A stretch of DNA of 64,000 nt from Ehretia macrophylla (lineage: Eukaryota > Streptophyta > Magnoliopsida > Boraginales > Ehretiaceae), in NCBI GenBank assembly GCA_037974665.1, contig CM075772.1:44110552-44174551 (forward strand). The letters are read 5' to 3'. Within the stretch, counting starts at the first letter, position 1. Each line of letters begins with the position of its first letter. The position numbers were made by a program, and so were the translations under genes. Below the pieces are notes generated by a model. The model did not search any database. It worked only from the letters and a program-made list of their open reading frames with translations, and was not told the origin of the DNA. Below, one piece after another: positions 10,857 through 22,802 of the stretch.

Positions 10857-13062
10857 TGTGACACCCGAGAATTTTACCATAAAAATTTATTTATAATCAT
10901 TGCATACCTATGTGCGCATTTCTACGTGCATCATCTTTCTTGCTTAATTATTTTTATTAGGGTTACTATTCATAATATTTTTGACTGTTTCAAAAGTTTG
11001 ATTTTAAATTTTTCCTAGGTTATATGACATTTAAAAGGAACCAAGAAATTTTCGTTTTGAACTTTCGAGCTTAGGAGTGTGCGTTTGGAAAATGTTTTCC
11101 GTGACCTTTGAATAGTGTTACGTTAGAATAGTGCTAGTCTCAACTAAAAACATTTGTAATTGCAATTAGCCTTAATTGATCAAGATTTGAGACTACTTAG
11201 CTTAGAATATTAATAATGCACAATATATAAAATAACCAACTCATGAAATTAAAAGGAATAACACATATTAGTCATCAAAACAAAAGCAAAAATGACCATC
11301 AAGTCCTCTCATATGGCCGACCCATTCAAGGGAAAAAAGGGAGAAAATTGCTTCAACATTTTTGCATCTTGAGCTCCTAGCTTGATCTTGGGAGGGTTTT
11401 GAGCAACCTAGGGACTTCAACAAGCTTCATTGTCTTCAAAAATTGTGAGGGAGATTCATTTTCTTGTTTTTAAAGTTTATGCTCTTATGTTGAATTTTAT
11501 TGATTCGTTGTTTATAGCTATAGAACTTGTTATAAATGCTTTCTATGAGTTATTTGATGCCTATAGAGTTAACTTTTGAAGTTTGATAACAAAGTTAATG
11601 GTTGAATGTTGATATTGATCATAGAGATGATGAATAGTGTCTAGAATTAGGGTTTTGAGAAAATTGCTAATTGGCTTAAATTGATGCTTCAATTAGGTGC
11701 TCTAGATCCTAGTGAAGTTAGTTGAAAAGCCCCGTGAGGTTGAATCACTCGAAACCGAACTTAATTGCATAAATAGCCGACTTTAAAAAGGGGACCTTTC
11801 CCGTTAAGCAATCCGGGCAAGTTTGGGCATTGATTCGGGTATCCTTGAGCTAAGGAAGCACCTTTGGTGCTCTCGTTTCGCGAAAATAGGGTTCGGTTAG
11901 TATAGTTGTAGTTCAAACCCGTTCGGGGGCTTCCCGAACTTTTGCTTCAAAAATAAGTTTTGATGACTTTAAAAGGTACCTTTGAGCTTAATTAAGAATA
12001 TATAAAGACTAGGGTACGATTGGGAATCTCGAACCATGCTTAGGAGAAAGAAAACTCGGGTAAAGAAAGGGAAAAAAGTATTTTTGACTATATTTGATGC
12101 AATTGGCACTTGTATTTAAGTTATCTTGTATTGTATTGAATAGTTAGGGTATAATTAAGCTATTTGAGTAGATTGTGGGAATTAATTGTGTTGATTGCTT
12201 CTTTTGGAATCTTTAAGCTAATTTCATGCTTATGTGAATTTATATCGTGCATATATGTGAGGGCGGCCTACTTTGTCGTCCCTCACACGTGTTATGTGAT
12301 TTCTTGAATGCTTGTGTCTTGTCTTGGGGTTGCGCAACCTTTTCGGACATGGTAGCGTCGAGAAACACGGGTGGCGTCGGGCTTGCCGTGCTCCCTCGAC
12401 TACCATGGTGCCTATTCCCTTTCTCGCTGAGGCATACTCCACTACCCCAAAGGCGTGGTTTACCTGCTGGGCATGGACCTACCTCGGGAGAAAGGGTCGT
12501 AGGATCGGGATACATCCGGAGTATCCCAATTGTTGGTGTTTGGGGTTTGCCGGCATGTTCGTGATGTTCGTGGTTCGTGGCTCGTGAATGAAGTCTTGGA
12601 AGTGGAACCGTATCCTTTTTAAAGTGATTAATTGCTTGGCTTATTGTCTTGTCGGTTTATGTGGATTATATACGTTTTCTTGTGTTTGCATATCATATTG
12701 CACGTTGGCATATTGCATCACCTCCCTCGCTGGGCAACTTTGTTGCTCACTCCTCATTTGAAATGTTTCAGGAGAAGCTGAGGTGAATCTCCAACTGTTA
12801 GAAGTAGAAGAAGAAGAAGAAGTTCACGTAGATCATAATCCGTGACTTTGTGTGCTTAAGTAGATGTTGTTGCTCCAAGGCTCGGATGGCCTTGTGATTG
12901 TGTTTTGGGCTTTGGTGATATTAAAAGATAAGTTGTTGTTATAGTTCAATGTCTTGAGTGAATGTTTACAGGTAACAGTTTTGTCCTTGGTACAGAGGAG
13001 ACTCTGTCCGAGTGACGGGTCCGAGCCTGACTTTAGCGTGGGGTTGGGTTCGGGGCGTTACA
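10857..13062 (+). mobile_element. Solo LTR of a Ty3/gypsy (probably Tekay/Del-type) retrotransposon
   Basis: The 2,206-bp sequence begins TGTGACACCCGAG and ends GGGGCGTTACA. These are terminal sequences I associate with long LTRs of the Tekay/Del chromovirus lineage. Perfect 5-bp duplications GAATG flank it at 10852-10856 and 13063-13067. No gag-pol or second LTR is present. It therefore represents a solo LTR left by recombination between the two LTRs of a complete element. A GC-richer core at 12240-12600 contrasts with the surrounding AT-rich DNA. Open frames inside it overlap each other and look non-coding. The lineage name is less certain than the solo-LTR status. Confidence 0.88.
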
Positions 13063-13067
13063 GAATG

Positions 13068-13536
13068 TGTGGGGTTTAATACATGCATTTATATTTGTTG
13101 TGTATGGTATGTGTTAATTTCTTATCCGTTGGCAATAAGGAATAATTGGAATGAGGTGGTAAATTAGTGACATTGGAATGATGAGATTTTAGATTTAGTG
13201 AATTTTATGTAGTTTTTTTAATCTAGTGTGCATGTGTTAAAATGCGATTTAGTGAAGGACGCACCTCCGGTGTATTAAAAGGGCGAAGACAAGTATGCGT
13301 AATTATAAAGAAATACATGCATGTGTATATCATTTTCTATATACATTTTCAATTACGTATATGGATCGTATACATATCCTCTAATATAATTATCACAAAC
13401 CTTCGATTTAAAGTGATTAATTCGGGACACGATGACCATGGTAGAATTCCATTGACAATTTTAGAAACAATACTGCTTGCTCAAATTAATAAATCAACTT
13501 GACCAAAAAAAATTAATAAATCAACAGCAAAAAGCA
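13068..13536. other. Intergenic, nothing recognised
   Basis: AT-rich sequence with no supported reading frame, repeat end or RNA gene. Confidence 0.4.
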
Positions 13537-13846
13537 TTAAAAAGAGTAAAAAGAATCACATAATAGACAAAACATGAGAATGCAAAACTCCATTTGGTTC
13601 AAACCCCCATCTCCATCCAAATGACCTTCTTCCAACATGCAAAAGATTTCTTCATCTCTCCGGTCCTGTAACACTAGCAAGAGAGTGTTTCTCCTTAAGC
13701 TCTCAAAGGTAATCAATCGTTTTCCCACATCCATTAACAAGAAAAACCCATTGCAGGGCTCACCCATGAAGCCTTGAGTACCCAATCTTTGTTTGGATCA
13801 TAGATGGACAGTAATCTTCAAACACGTATGGGTCATCACTTGCCAT
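13537..13846 (-). pseudogene. PBP1/KIC-like EF-hand calcium-binding protein, broken
   Basis: Single-exon proteins of this family are about 120-130 residues with one working EF-hand and act as small calcium sensors. On the minus strand the ATG at 13846 gives MASDDPYVFEDYCPSM. A one-base shift near 13790 is then needed to continue GFMGEPCNGFFLLMD, LITFESLRRNT, then LDGDGGLNQMEFCILMF. The EF-hand loop has His at its first position where the family has Asp, so calcium binding should be impaired. The C-terminus diverges to CDSFYSF and the product is about 100 residues, shorter than usual. The frameshift and loop change point to a pseudogene. Confidence 0.8.
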
Positions 13847-14983
13847 GGTGATAAACAGTGAAGTATAAAAGGCTAGCTAGGATAAGTGGTTTGCTATATT
13901 GAGTGATAAGAGCATAGTGAGATAGAGTACTACATGTACTGAAGCTAAACCAACATATATAGAGATATATATAAAGTGTGGATTTTGATATAACTGTGGA
14001 TTTAAGGAAAAAGTTCTCTTTCGTGGAAGTTGCAACATGGGGAAGGGGTTGAGAGGAATCATTTGGATTTTCGGATAGAAAACATACCGCATTAACTATC
14101 TAAATCTCACGATAGAGATTCATATGGCCTATGTTTGTAAGGTAGAGAACATTGGGTAGAGACCATACATGTTGTGTAATGGTACAGCCAATAAAGCATT
14201 TGAAGTAAAGAGATTGGAATCAATTATGCGCACTACAAAAAGAGATAAAGGATTTACACCCAAAGTTAAGTAGAATAATTAGATATTGATCTATTATAAT
14301 AAAAAAAATTTGACTTCGAATCTCGGCTCAGTTTATATTGTACTAGAAAGCAAAAAAAAAAAAAAAAAAAGAAGAGAAATGAGGGATTGATTTCGGTGAT
14401 GAATTTGTGCAGTTATATCGTAGCATACTTTTAAAATTTTCTTACTAATTTTTGATAATATGTTTTCTTATTATTTGATTGAAAAAAAATATTGATTACT
14501 TTTATTACTTCAACAACTTTAAGTTGCAGTAGTCCCAGAACTAAAGGAATTAGATCAGGTATTGAAAAGACAAATATCAATCAAGGAAAAAAGGATATAT
14601 TTGTCACATTTCTTCACAGAATTTCATTCTTCTGTTTTTATTTTGAGCTTATAAGCTTTTGGGAAAGAACTAGGTTGACCAAGACAATTACTAAAGTAGC
14701 CTATATATTTATACATGCATATACATAAGCAGCTTATATGCTGATAGAGCTTTGCTGTTTAAAAAGTTGTTCAACTAAACACGCTCTATTAAGTGTTGTA
14801 GTAGGAATGCATGAGCAAATGTGTGAACTAAGAAAAACAACACATTCATCTTAACATGCCAAATGCAAATGTATCCTACTAAAATGAGGAAGTTGATCAA
14901 GGAATAGAAGAATATAGTCGTCTAGAATCATTTATTGATTTTTTTAATTTTTGTTATTTGATGGTATATATATCATGTGATAT
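13847..14983. other. Intergenic, nothing recognised
   Basis: AT-rich with A-runs (14349-14370) and an isolated CACTACAAAAAGAGA at 14227 that has no supporting partner end. No gene is seen. Confidence 0.4.
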
Positions 14984-15115
14984 ATATATATTTTTTTTTT
15001 GATTCAAAGGAAGGCCTAAATCGCATAGACATTGATATGTAGCTAGCAAGACTTGAACTTGCAACTTCTCGCAAATACTGCGAGTACCATGCCGCTAGAC
15101 CAACATGTCTTTGGC
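14984..15115 (-). mobile_element. tRNA-derived SINE with 12-bp target duplication
   Basis: Read on the minus strand, the element has a tRNA-like head. It has an A-box match TGGTCTAGCGG (15092-15102) and a B-box-like AAGTTCAAGTC (15050-15060) spaced about 31 bp apart, as in RNA polymerase III promoters. It ends in a poly(A)/TA-rich tail at 14984-15000. Perfect copies of ATCATGTGATAT flank it (14972-14983 and 15116-15127), as expected for LINE-mediated insertion. No cloverleaf with a complete acceptor stem is present, so it is not a functional tRNA gene. Length of about 130 bp fits short plant SINEs. Confidence 0.85.
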
Positions 15116-15127
15116 ATCATGTGATAT

Positions 15128-16386
15128 TTTCTGATATGCTACAAACTTGTTTATGTTCTTTATTTTATTTTTTATATAATATTACATATTATTTTTGGAG
15201 AATGTTTATGAAATAAACTTTCCATTAAGCCAATAAACTTTCCATAAAAAAAAAATTACAATTGCTTTTTATATATCTAATTATTTCAAAGGGATGGTTT
15301 ATTAAATGACATATTAAATGTACTAATCTTGATCAGTTATAGATATCCAATTATGGATATTAATAATTGTAACTTTATACATAAAAAAATAGAACTTTTT
15401 ATTTTTATTTTTTTAAGTTCAACAAATGTTGTTCACATTGATGATTGTAACTTTAATTATACCTGTAAGGATAAGAATTGCAAAATCCTTTAAATAGGAC
15501 GAATAATTGCAATTTGAGTATGCAATGTGGACTAGAATATGGGACAAAATATTCTAAAATATATTTTGAATGCGCAAAATGGAATTATTTTGACTTGATC
15601 ATCGATCTAATTGTGTTCATTTTAATTTTCTAATTCTAAATCACATATTTTTTGATACCCAGTATTGAAACAGTATAGTGAATTCAAAAATCACTATTTG
15701 TAGTTCAATAATCAATTGAAAGTTCATATAGTCCTATTGCTTGAATGAGATATCCAGACTTCTAATTTATCAATCTACAATAAAAGACGTAGAATAGTAG
15801 GGCAATGGGGGAGTTAGTCAATATTTTGTATATAGTTTGGAACAAATAATGCAATCTTTCTAATTTAATCCAACTTATCTCCTTGGATAATATTTTTAAA
15901 ATTCATGAATTTCTATATGAGTATATTTCTATCTTATGATTTCGTTTGTTATATTTCGAACTGGAATGAAAAAAAAATGCATATGGTGAGTTTAATGAAA
16001 TACAACTTATTTGGTATATATAACTCCACTGCAACGAGACTTCTTCAGAATTCTCATTGTCGTCATATCTTTTTAAGTAATATAATTTCATTATCTTATA
16101 TTTCACTTTTAAATAATATAATTTCACCATTTTATATTTTACTTTTAGTCATGGATAACTCAAAAATAGAGAGGCATGATTAATGAAGGGGTGAGAAGAA
16201 AATCTATAGTGCTAGAAAAGCGCTTGTGAAATAGAATGAAAACGTAATCTAATTTATCTTTTCAATGTCTTGGCATTCTATTTTAGTCGTTAGCCTATCC
16301 AATTAGTGACATGACAAATGTTACAACTCTATGAAAAGAAATTTCAATTGGTGAATGTATGAAACTATATATGAATACTTTGATTT
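15128..16386. other. AT-rich intergenic, nothing recognised
   Basis: No supported gene. Two overlapping short open frames at 15903-16183 on opposite strands look random. Confidence 0.4.
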
Positions 16387-17212
16387 GTTTGATATTTTAT
16401 AAATATCAATATATGATGCTATGTGGTAAAAAAATATATATATTCTCAAATATCTACTATTATATTAATCTCTAAAAAATCTTTTTGACACCTGAGTTAA
16501 CTAAATAAAGATGTCAATTTTTTGAGTCTGATGAAAGAATTCTGATTGGAAAAGAAATGGTATTATAAAAAATTATCATTTGTATCACAGTCTTTTTATA
16601 TTGAATTAATTTTTATATTGTTTTTCACTTTTACTTTTTTCTTTCTTTAGTGTATCTATTTTTGCTAAGAACAAAATTAAAATTTCTCTTCACTATTGAT
16701 GGCGAAGGATTTACTCACTATAGAATAAAAGAATATGGACGAACTATTATAAGAAAAGGGATTGAACTCGATAATTGACGTATCATCCTTTATCACTCAA
16801 TGTTTCCCCTAAAATATCATGCTCAATCAATATTGACTACATATGTAAGACAATTGTACTTAAATATTTATTCAAATATATTTATAAGGGTCATAACCGG
16901 GTGACAATAGTTCCATATGATAGACATGTAAATGGAGATTAATCTCAACTTGCTAATAAAATTAAGATTTATTATGATTGCATACAAATATCCCCTTGTG
17001 AGGCTGCTTGGGAACTTTTTCTCTTTTATATTCATTTTATATATCAATTATACAAAGCTATAATTTCATCTTTCCTTAAAAAACACTGTTTTGTATAAGG
17101 ATAATAAATCAAATGGAGAAGTTAAAAGAAATTAATGTTTAAACTTTAGATTAATGCAAAAAATAGTATGAAGAAGCTGACAAGATGATGTTTTTAGAGT
17201 TTCGAACAAATT
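16387..17212 (+). pseudogene. Helitron Rep-domain relic, copy 1 of a direct duplication
   Basis: Helitrons move by rolling-circle replication using a Rep (HUH) nuclease fused to a helicase. In shifting plus-strand frames this segment encodes pieces I recognise from the Helitron Rep domain. Near 16690 is FTIDGEGFTHYR with GRTIIRKGIELDN. At 16865 is YLFKYIYKGHNRVTIV, the two-tyrosine catalytic motif. Near 16965 is IYYDCIQISPCEAAWELF. Stops and frame changes lie between them. About 820 bp recur at 19688-20508 in the same orientation with few differences. The helicase part is not seen. Near 16452 a TCTACTATTATATTAA sequence resembles Helitron 5' ends, but this is weak. Confidence 0.8.
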
Positions 17213-19687
17213 TTTTGAGTGACTTCATACTTCTTGAACATATCATGCATTTTAATTCTATTTTAAGTTTTGAAAAAAAAAACACAAAAAAACAAAAACA
17301 AAAAAAAGGGTGAAATCTCAAGGATTTTGAGCAAATTGGAGATATGTGGAAAATATTGTTGCAACATCGGTTCTAAATTGCTTTTGGATAATCTGATACA
17401 ACTTATGGCAATGTTTTTTTTGTTGGTTTGGATTGTTGGACAATTTGTTTTTTCAGTTTTTACTATTTTGCTTACAATTTGCCTATTTGCCTTTGCTTTA
17501 TGAGACTTACAGTTTACATGCTTAACTGTTTTATTCTACTATTTGCTTAATTGCTACAATTGTGCTATTTAACTGCTCAAAAGGCTGTCCACGATCAGAT
17601 GCAATCCCTTGTGAAGTTGTTCCCTCCATTCCATCTTTCTCACAAGGTTTTGCAGGAAGTTGATGTTCAGGGGGAGCCTCGAGCTAAAGGCAATGTTGGA
17701 CCAACTTCTGAAACAACTATTGTTTGAATGTTAATTGTTTAATGATTATCGCTCTGATACTTTACTGATTTTAGTTCTGCTCTGGTACTTTACTATTTTT
17801 GAATTTTGCTACTCTACTTTGGGTCTATGTTTGTGTTTGCTGATTCTTGCTAAGGCTTTTGATCTGGTACTTTGCATTTCTACTATGGTTTCTTTTGGCA
17901 AAGGAGAAGACTATGTTATTGCTATTACTGCGTGTTGATTGTTGCTTGAGGGGGAGATGGTTATTGTAATAGGTTTAGCTGCTTTAATGGTGTGGCTAGT
18001 GATTGTTGTTGCTAGTAAGTTTGGTTGCCGCTTCTTATTCTCTTCCTGATATAATGACTGAGTTTTTATGATGGTTTACTGATTGTTGCAACAAGATTAT
18101 CATCTTTGGGTTACTATCTTTTGTAAGATCATTATCTTTGCTGGTTTGATGCTTTCTTATCAATGTTTCCATTTATGCTATACTGTTGCACCATGACCAT
18201 CTTTGCACTGATACATCTGTATTTGTGTTGCTGAACAATTTCTTGTTTATGTCTCTACCACTCTGCTATTGTTACTGATCACTTATGTTGCTCGCTTTAT
18301 TGCTCTGATCTTTTTCCTCTACTTCTTTGCCTTTGGTTTGGCAAAAAAGGGGAGTATTATGTTGTGATGTGCTGCTATTGCTTTGCTATGTGCTGCTACT
18401 GCTTTGATATGGGCTGCTACTGCCTATGTTTTCTGCTCTGATACATTTTTATTTGTGTTCCACTGCATGTTGCAACAGGCTGATCATTGCTCTGATACTA
18501 CTGTTCTACTGAATGTTGCACCGGGATTTTCATTTGTGCCATCTGTCTTTTTGCACTTGGGCAATAGGAGGGTGCATTTACTATAATATTAGGGTTTTAC
18601 CAAAACAAAGCCAAATGGGGAGATTATTAAGAAAATTAGATTGATTGACAATTAAATTGATTGGATTTTGATTGTTAAGGCAAATAAATTAATTGGGATT
18701 TGATTGGCTATGTTTTAGCAAAACTTATGATATTACCATACTTGTTCTGTTACCTTTTATATTGTGCAGGAAAAATCTTATGGTAACTTACCATATGAGA
18801 AAAAGATTTGTGCTAATTAAAAATGACATTAATTGCATATTCATAAGGAAATGGAGATTAGGGTTTTATGAATAAAGGTTTTTCTTGCAGCCCAAGATGA
18901 TTTGCAGCAGCAATTTGTTATAAATATGAGGCAAAAGGTCGCAGCAAAGATGGAGCAGATATAGGCAAAAACGGAGAGCAACAAGAGAAAATACAAGAGA
19001 GTTTTCTGCCCAATGTTCCAAGTTATGTTGTAATACGATCTGTGTTTCAGTCTTTTATTGTATTAAGTGTTCCATCTTTGTTTTGTTTGACAGTAAGACA
19101 TGAGTGATTTGTATGAGTTTTTGAGTGATTAGATTACTGTCTCTTTTATTCATTCTTTGGGAGAAGAAGGTGTAGTTCTCGGGAGAGAACGTTCCAAGTC
19201 GAGGGGAGCTCGCCAAACCGAAGTTCGTTAAAAAGTTCTTCATCTAGGCGTCAAAGGTCAAGAAGAAGTCTTTACTTGTGTAAGTCCATTGATGTTATAA
19301 TTTGTTGTTTTTTAATGAATAGGTTTGTTGAACCAGTGGAGGTCCCGTGGACGTAGACCGCGCAGTTGAACCACGTTAAATCTTGGTGTTCTTTATTTCT
19401 GTTATAGTTTTATTATTTCCGCTGCTATTTACTGTTACTACTCATGTTGGAACATTAAGTGGAATAAATTGACTAAGCAATTAAAGAAACAGATTGTTAA
19501 CGGTCTGTGATAGAACCAACATTCCAATTAATGTTGCAACATCACCTGTAACAGAGTTGTAACAGAATTACTTTACTCCAGGTTATTGCATCCTGTTATT
19601 GTCTTGATCACAGAGCTTCTTTGATTAAGTATATTAGTCATCTTGCTGTAAAACTAATCCATACTTATACTGCACAACTTTTAACAG
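17213..19687 (+). mobile_element. Sirevirus-like copia 3' region and LTR, truncated
   Basis: The segment lies between the two Rep copies. It has no intact gag-pol. It contains several polypurine tracts of the GGGGGAG/GGGGAGA type (about 17668, 17948, 18343 and 18614), a known Sirevirus trait. After the last tract a probable LTR starts near 18625 and ends CCAACA at 19521. That LTR includes the GGTCCCGTGGACGTAG stretch I associate with this lineage. A short reading frame ending at 17728 (AVHDQMQSLVKLFPPFHL...) may be the end of an internal gene. No second LTR or primer site is found. The lineage is inferred from general features. Confidence 0.5.
18625..19521 (+). repeat. Probable Sirevirus-like LTR
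   Basis: It starts TATTAAG directly after a GGGGAGAT tract, where TG would be expected, and ends CCAACA. Boundaries are estimates because the second LTR is missing. Confidence 0.45.
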
Positions 19688-20508
19688 TTTGATCTTTTAT
19701 AAATATCAATATATGATGCTATGTGGTAAAAAAAAAAATTCTCAAATATCTACTATTATATTATTCTCTAAAAAATCTTTTTGACACCTGAGTTAACTAA
19801 ATAAAGGTGTCAATTTTTTGCGTCTGATGAAAGAATTCTGATTGGAAAAGAAATGGTATTATAAAAAATTATCATTTGTATCACAGTCTTCTTATATTGA
19901 ATTTATTTTTATATTGTTATTCACTTTTACTTTTTTCTTTCTTTAGTGTATCTATTTTTGCTAAGAACAAAATTAAAATTTCTCTTCACTATTGATGGCG
20001 AAGGATTTACTCACTATAGAATAAAAGAATATGGACGAACTATTATAAGAAAAGGGATTGAACTCGATAATTGACGTATCATCCTTTATCACTCAATGTT
20101 TCCCCTAAAATATCATGCTCAATCAATATTGACTACATATGTAAGACAATTGTACTTAAATATTTATTCAAATATATTTATAAGGGTCATAACCGGGTGA
20201 CAATAGTTCCATATGATAGACATGTAAATGGAGATTAATCTCAACTTGCTAATAAAATTAAGATTTATTATGATTGCATACAAATATCCCCTTGTGAGGT
20301 TGCTTGGGAACTTTTTCTCTTTTATATTCATTTTATATATCAATTGTACAAAGCTATAATTTCATCTTTCCTTAAAAAACACTGTTATGTATAAGGATAC
20401 TAAATCAAATGGAGAAGTTAAAAGAAATTAATGTTTAAACTTTAGATGAATGCAAAAAATAGTCTGAAGAAGCTGACAAGATGATGTTTTTAGAGTTTCG
20501 AACAATTT
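19688..20508 (+). pseudogene. Helitron Rep-domain relic, copy 2
   Basis: A direct repeat of 16387-17212. The two-tyrosine motif YLFKYIYKGHNRV is read from 20161. Copy 2 differs mainly in A/T run lengths and scattered substitutions. One of these, ending in GAGGTTGCTTGG, changes the CEAAW motif to CEVAW. Downstream sequence diverges abruptly at a T-run (20507-20518). Confidence 0.8.
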
Positions 20509-21314
20509 TTTTTTTTTTGCTATGCAAAAAAGTCATTTCATTCTACTTTACAAACAAGTACAAATGCTCAGCTCAAGCTGATACACCATTCTGTACAAAG
20601 GATACTATTTTCCAAACTATTACAATAATTGTGGTGTAAACCAATTTTTCCTCTAACATCCAAAAGAATTTGATCAATAATTTGAATAAAATTTTGTTTA
20701 CAAAGAATGTGAGCATAAGTGATATCCAAGAAAATAAAAAAGCTTTGTTATCAGAATGATATCACATGTGCCTCTAGCCAATCGGGAGGATTATTATCTT
20801 AGTATTCTAGATTCAATGAAGCTTTCTTTTGTACTCAGTTTATTAGAAGATGTACGAAGAATACTGACGGAATAAATGGAACAAAAACTTGAGAATCATA
20901 GTTCTATATTAGAAGAATTTTGCAACTCTATTTATATAGAATAATGTGAGCAAACTGGAACATGAATGGTAGAGTTGGATAAAAATGATTGATGATGTTC
21001 AAAACTGACAAGAACTAAGAGTATGTTTTCCAATCATATGTACTAAAAATAAACATTTTTGCTCTTCACACTAATATTTAAATATTTTGTAATTTATTGA
21101 AATATTTCATTTGTTAAATATCGATTACTTGAGTGATATACTCGGACAACTATAATCTCATCTAATCAAAGTTTGTTCATCAAATTCTAGCAAAAACAAT
21201 TTTGTTTGGTTGTAAGTTTTTCCATAGCTATAAATAAGTCAGGATCAAGCTCTTTTTCACATTGGATTACGTCTTACAATGCCTGCTTTCAGTCATGAAT
21301 TACTATATGTTGTA
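20509..21314. other. Unassigned AT-rich sequence
   Basis: It starts with a T-run followed by GCTATGCAAAAAAGTC, which resembles the inverted tails of plant LINEs, but no domain could be read. It may be Helitron interior because a Helitron-like 3' end lies downstream. Confidence 0.35.
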
Positions 21315-21322
21315 CTTCTAAC

Positions 21323-21944
21323 AAAAACAGTGTAATCAGAATTGTACGATTCGCGATTCGAATCGTACGATTCGATACGATTCACTAAAAAAATGATACG
21401 AATCGGATAGGAGAATCGTGAATCGCAAGTGAATTGGTACCGAATCATGTGAATCGTTAGTGAATCGAACGATTCACTGAATCGTTCGCTATTCGGGTCA
21501 ATTTTTTTTTTTTTTTTAAAAAAGCCCAAAATATTTCAAAGTAGATAACAAAATAAGCCAACTTTAGTAAAAAATTGGGACACAAAACTCGTAACTGATT
21601 GGACCACTTGTGTTTACAATAGCTTTTGAGCACTAGTTTGGGCACTTGTGAAATGTGATATTGTTCTGACCAAAAAAAATAGTGTGATATTGTGATGCAG
21701 AAATTGTTTGGGCTACTAGGAACAAGTGAAGTAGTGAACAATCTAGAAAAGTAACAAAAACATATATTAATATTAATTCAAATAAAGAATCTCAACTAAA
21801 AACTGTTAATAGAAACATAATATGTCAAATATCAACTAGTTTCAAATTTGTGACCGAATCGGTACGATTCACGATTCGATTCGATTCACGATTCAAAAAA
21901 ATGACATTTCGATTCACGATACGATTCACGATTCGACAACTATG
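21323..21944. mobile_element. hAT-like non-autonomous element 1 (AATCGTACGATT family)
   Basis: The ends are CAGTGTAATCAGAAT (left, 21328) and CGACAACTATG (right, 21944). In sibling elements these read CAGTGTTGTCGGAATCG and the inverse CATAGTTGTCGAATCG. Both subterminal regions are packed with GAATCGTACGATTC-type repeats. The flanks are CTTCTAAC (21315-21322) and CTTCTAAG (21945-21952), an 8-bp target duplication with one mismatch. Five extra A bases lie before the left end. About 620 bp, without transposase. Confidence 0.75.
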
Positions 21945-21952
21945 CTTCTAAG

Positions 21953-22802
21953 AGTGACAAGTAAGAAAAGATTAAAGATTTTGATAATGACAAAGTATTA
22001 AAGACTACAACCAATATGATTTTCAAAGAATCTTAAATAATAAATCAGCCAAATATTTATCTCTTATTATTTGGATTGTAGATTCGATTTAATATGTTTA
22101 TGTTCCTTATTCATTATTTTTTATCTTATAATGTGATGTTAGCAATAAAAATAAAGTCTTATACTATGTAACTTCTCAAGTGATTTGTTCAGTTATTTAA
22201 ATTTCACTCAGATCATAGAAACAAATCTACTTTAAATATTACTAATGCATTTCAAACTAACGAGACATATTTGTAAATTGAAAGCGATAACAAATCTATG
22301 TAGATTTGAATACATTACAACCATCAATTATAATATTTGCTAGGTAGTCCATGATATTTTTAGAGTGTATGTTCAAGTTGATCAAAATAATAATTCTTTG
22401 CATAGTACGACGTATTTCAACATCTTTTGTTAAGAAGCATATCTACGCAAGGTCACAACATAATCTTTAGCCATTGGAACATTCAAACTTTTGATGGTAA
22501 AATATAAATTATTTACAAGTAGATCACATGTAGAAAGAGTAAGCGTAGCGTAAAATTAGGACAAGGCAGGTGTGAATTTTGTAAAAAGAACAATTCGAAG
22601 AAAGGAGATATATGTGTCATTTGAAAGGTTCGATCTTTTTTTTACTGGAGTAAAAAGTTCTATGTTTGTTAATGCTTACTTTATTTGGTTTCTTTAGTAA
22701 TGATAAATTATTCAAAATAACTACATATTATAGTTTTTAAATAATGTGATTAAAAAATTAATAGATTGATAAATTACTTAGAGTCGCTCTATATTACTAC
22801 CA
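21953..22802. other. AT-rich stretch, nothing recognised
   Basis: No gene or repeat end is supported. It may belong to the Helitron interior that ends at 22832. Confidence 0.35.

Noticed and set aside
12230..12587. Several overlapping open frames in the GC-richer core of the solo LTR
   Set aside because: They overlap on both strands inside an LTR and match no family. GC content alone lengthens frames.
1086..13067. Shared GAATG target of Copia-A and the solo LTR as evidence of one insertion event
   Set aside because: The elements are of different superfamilies and lie about 5 kb apart. A shared 5-mer is easily coincidental.
14227..14250. Second CACTA terminus (CACTACAAAAAGAGA)
   Set aside because: No inverted partner, subterminal repeats or 3-bp duplication were found. 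A chance match is likely.
15040..15115. Functional tRNA gene
   Set aside because: Box A and B are present, but there is no proper acceptor stem or anticodon arm, and an A-rich tail with flanking duplications shows a SINE.
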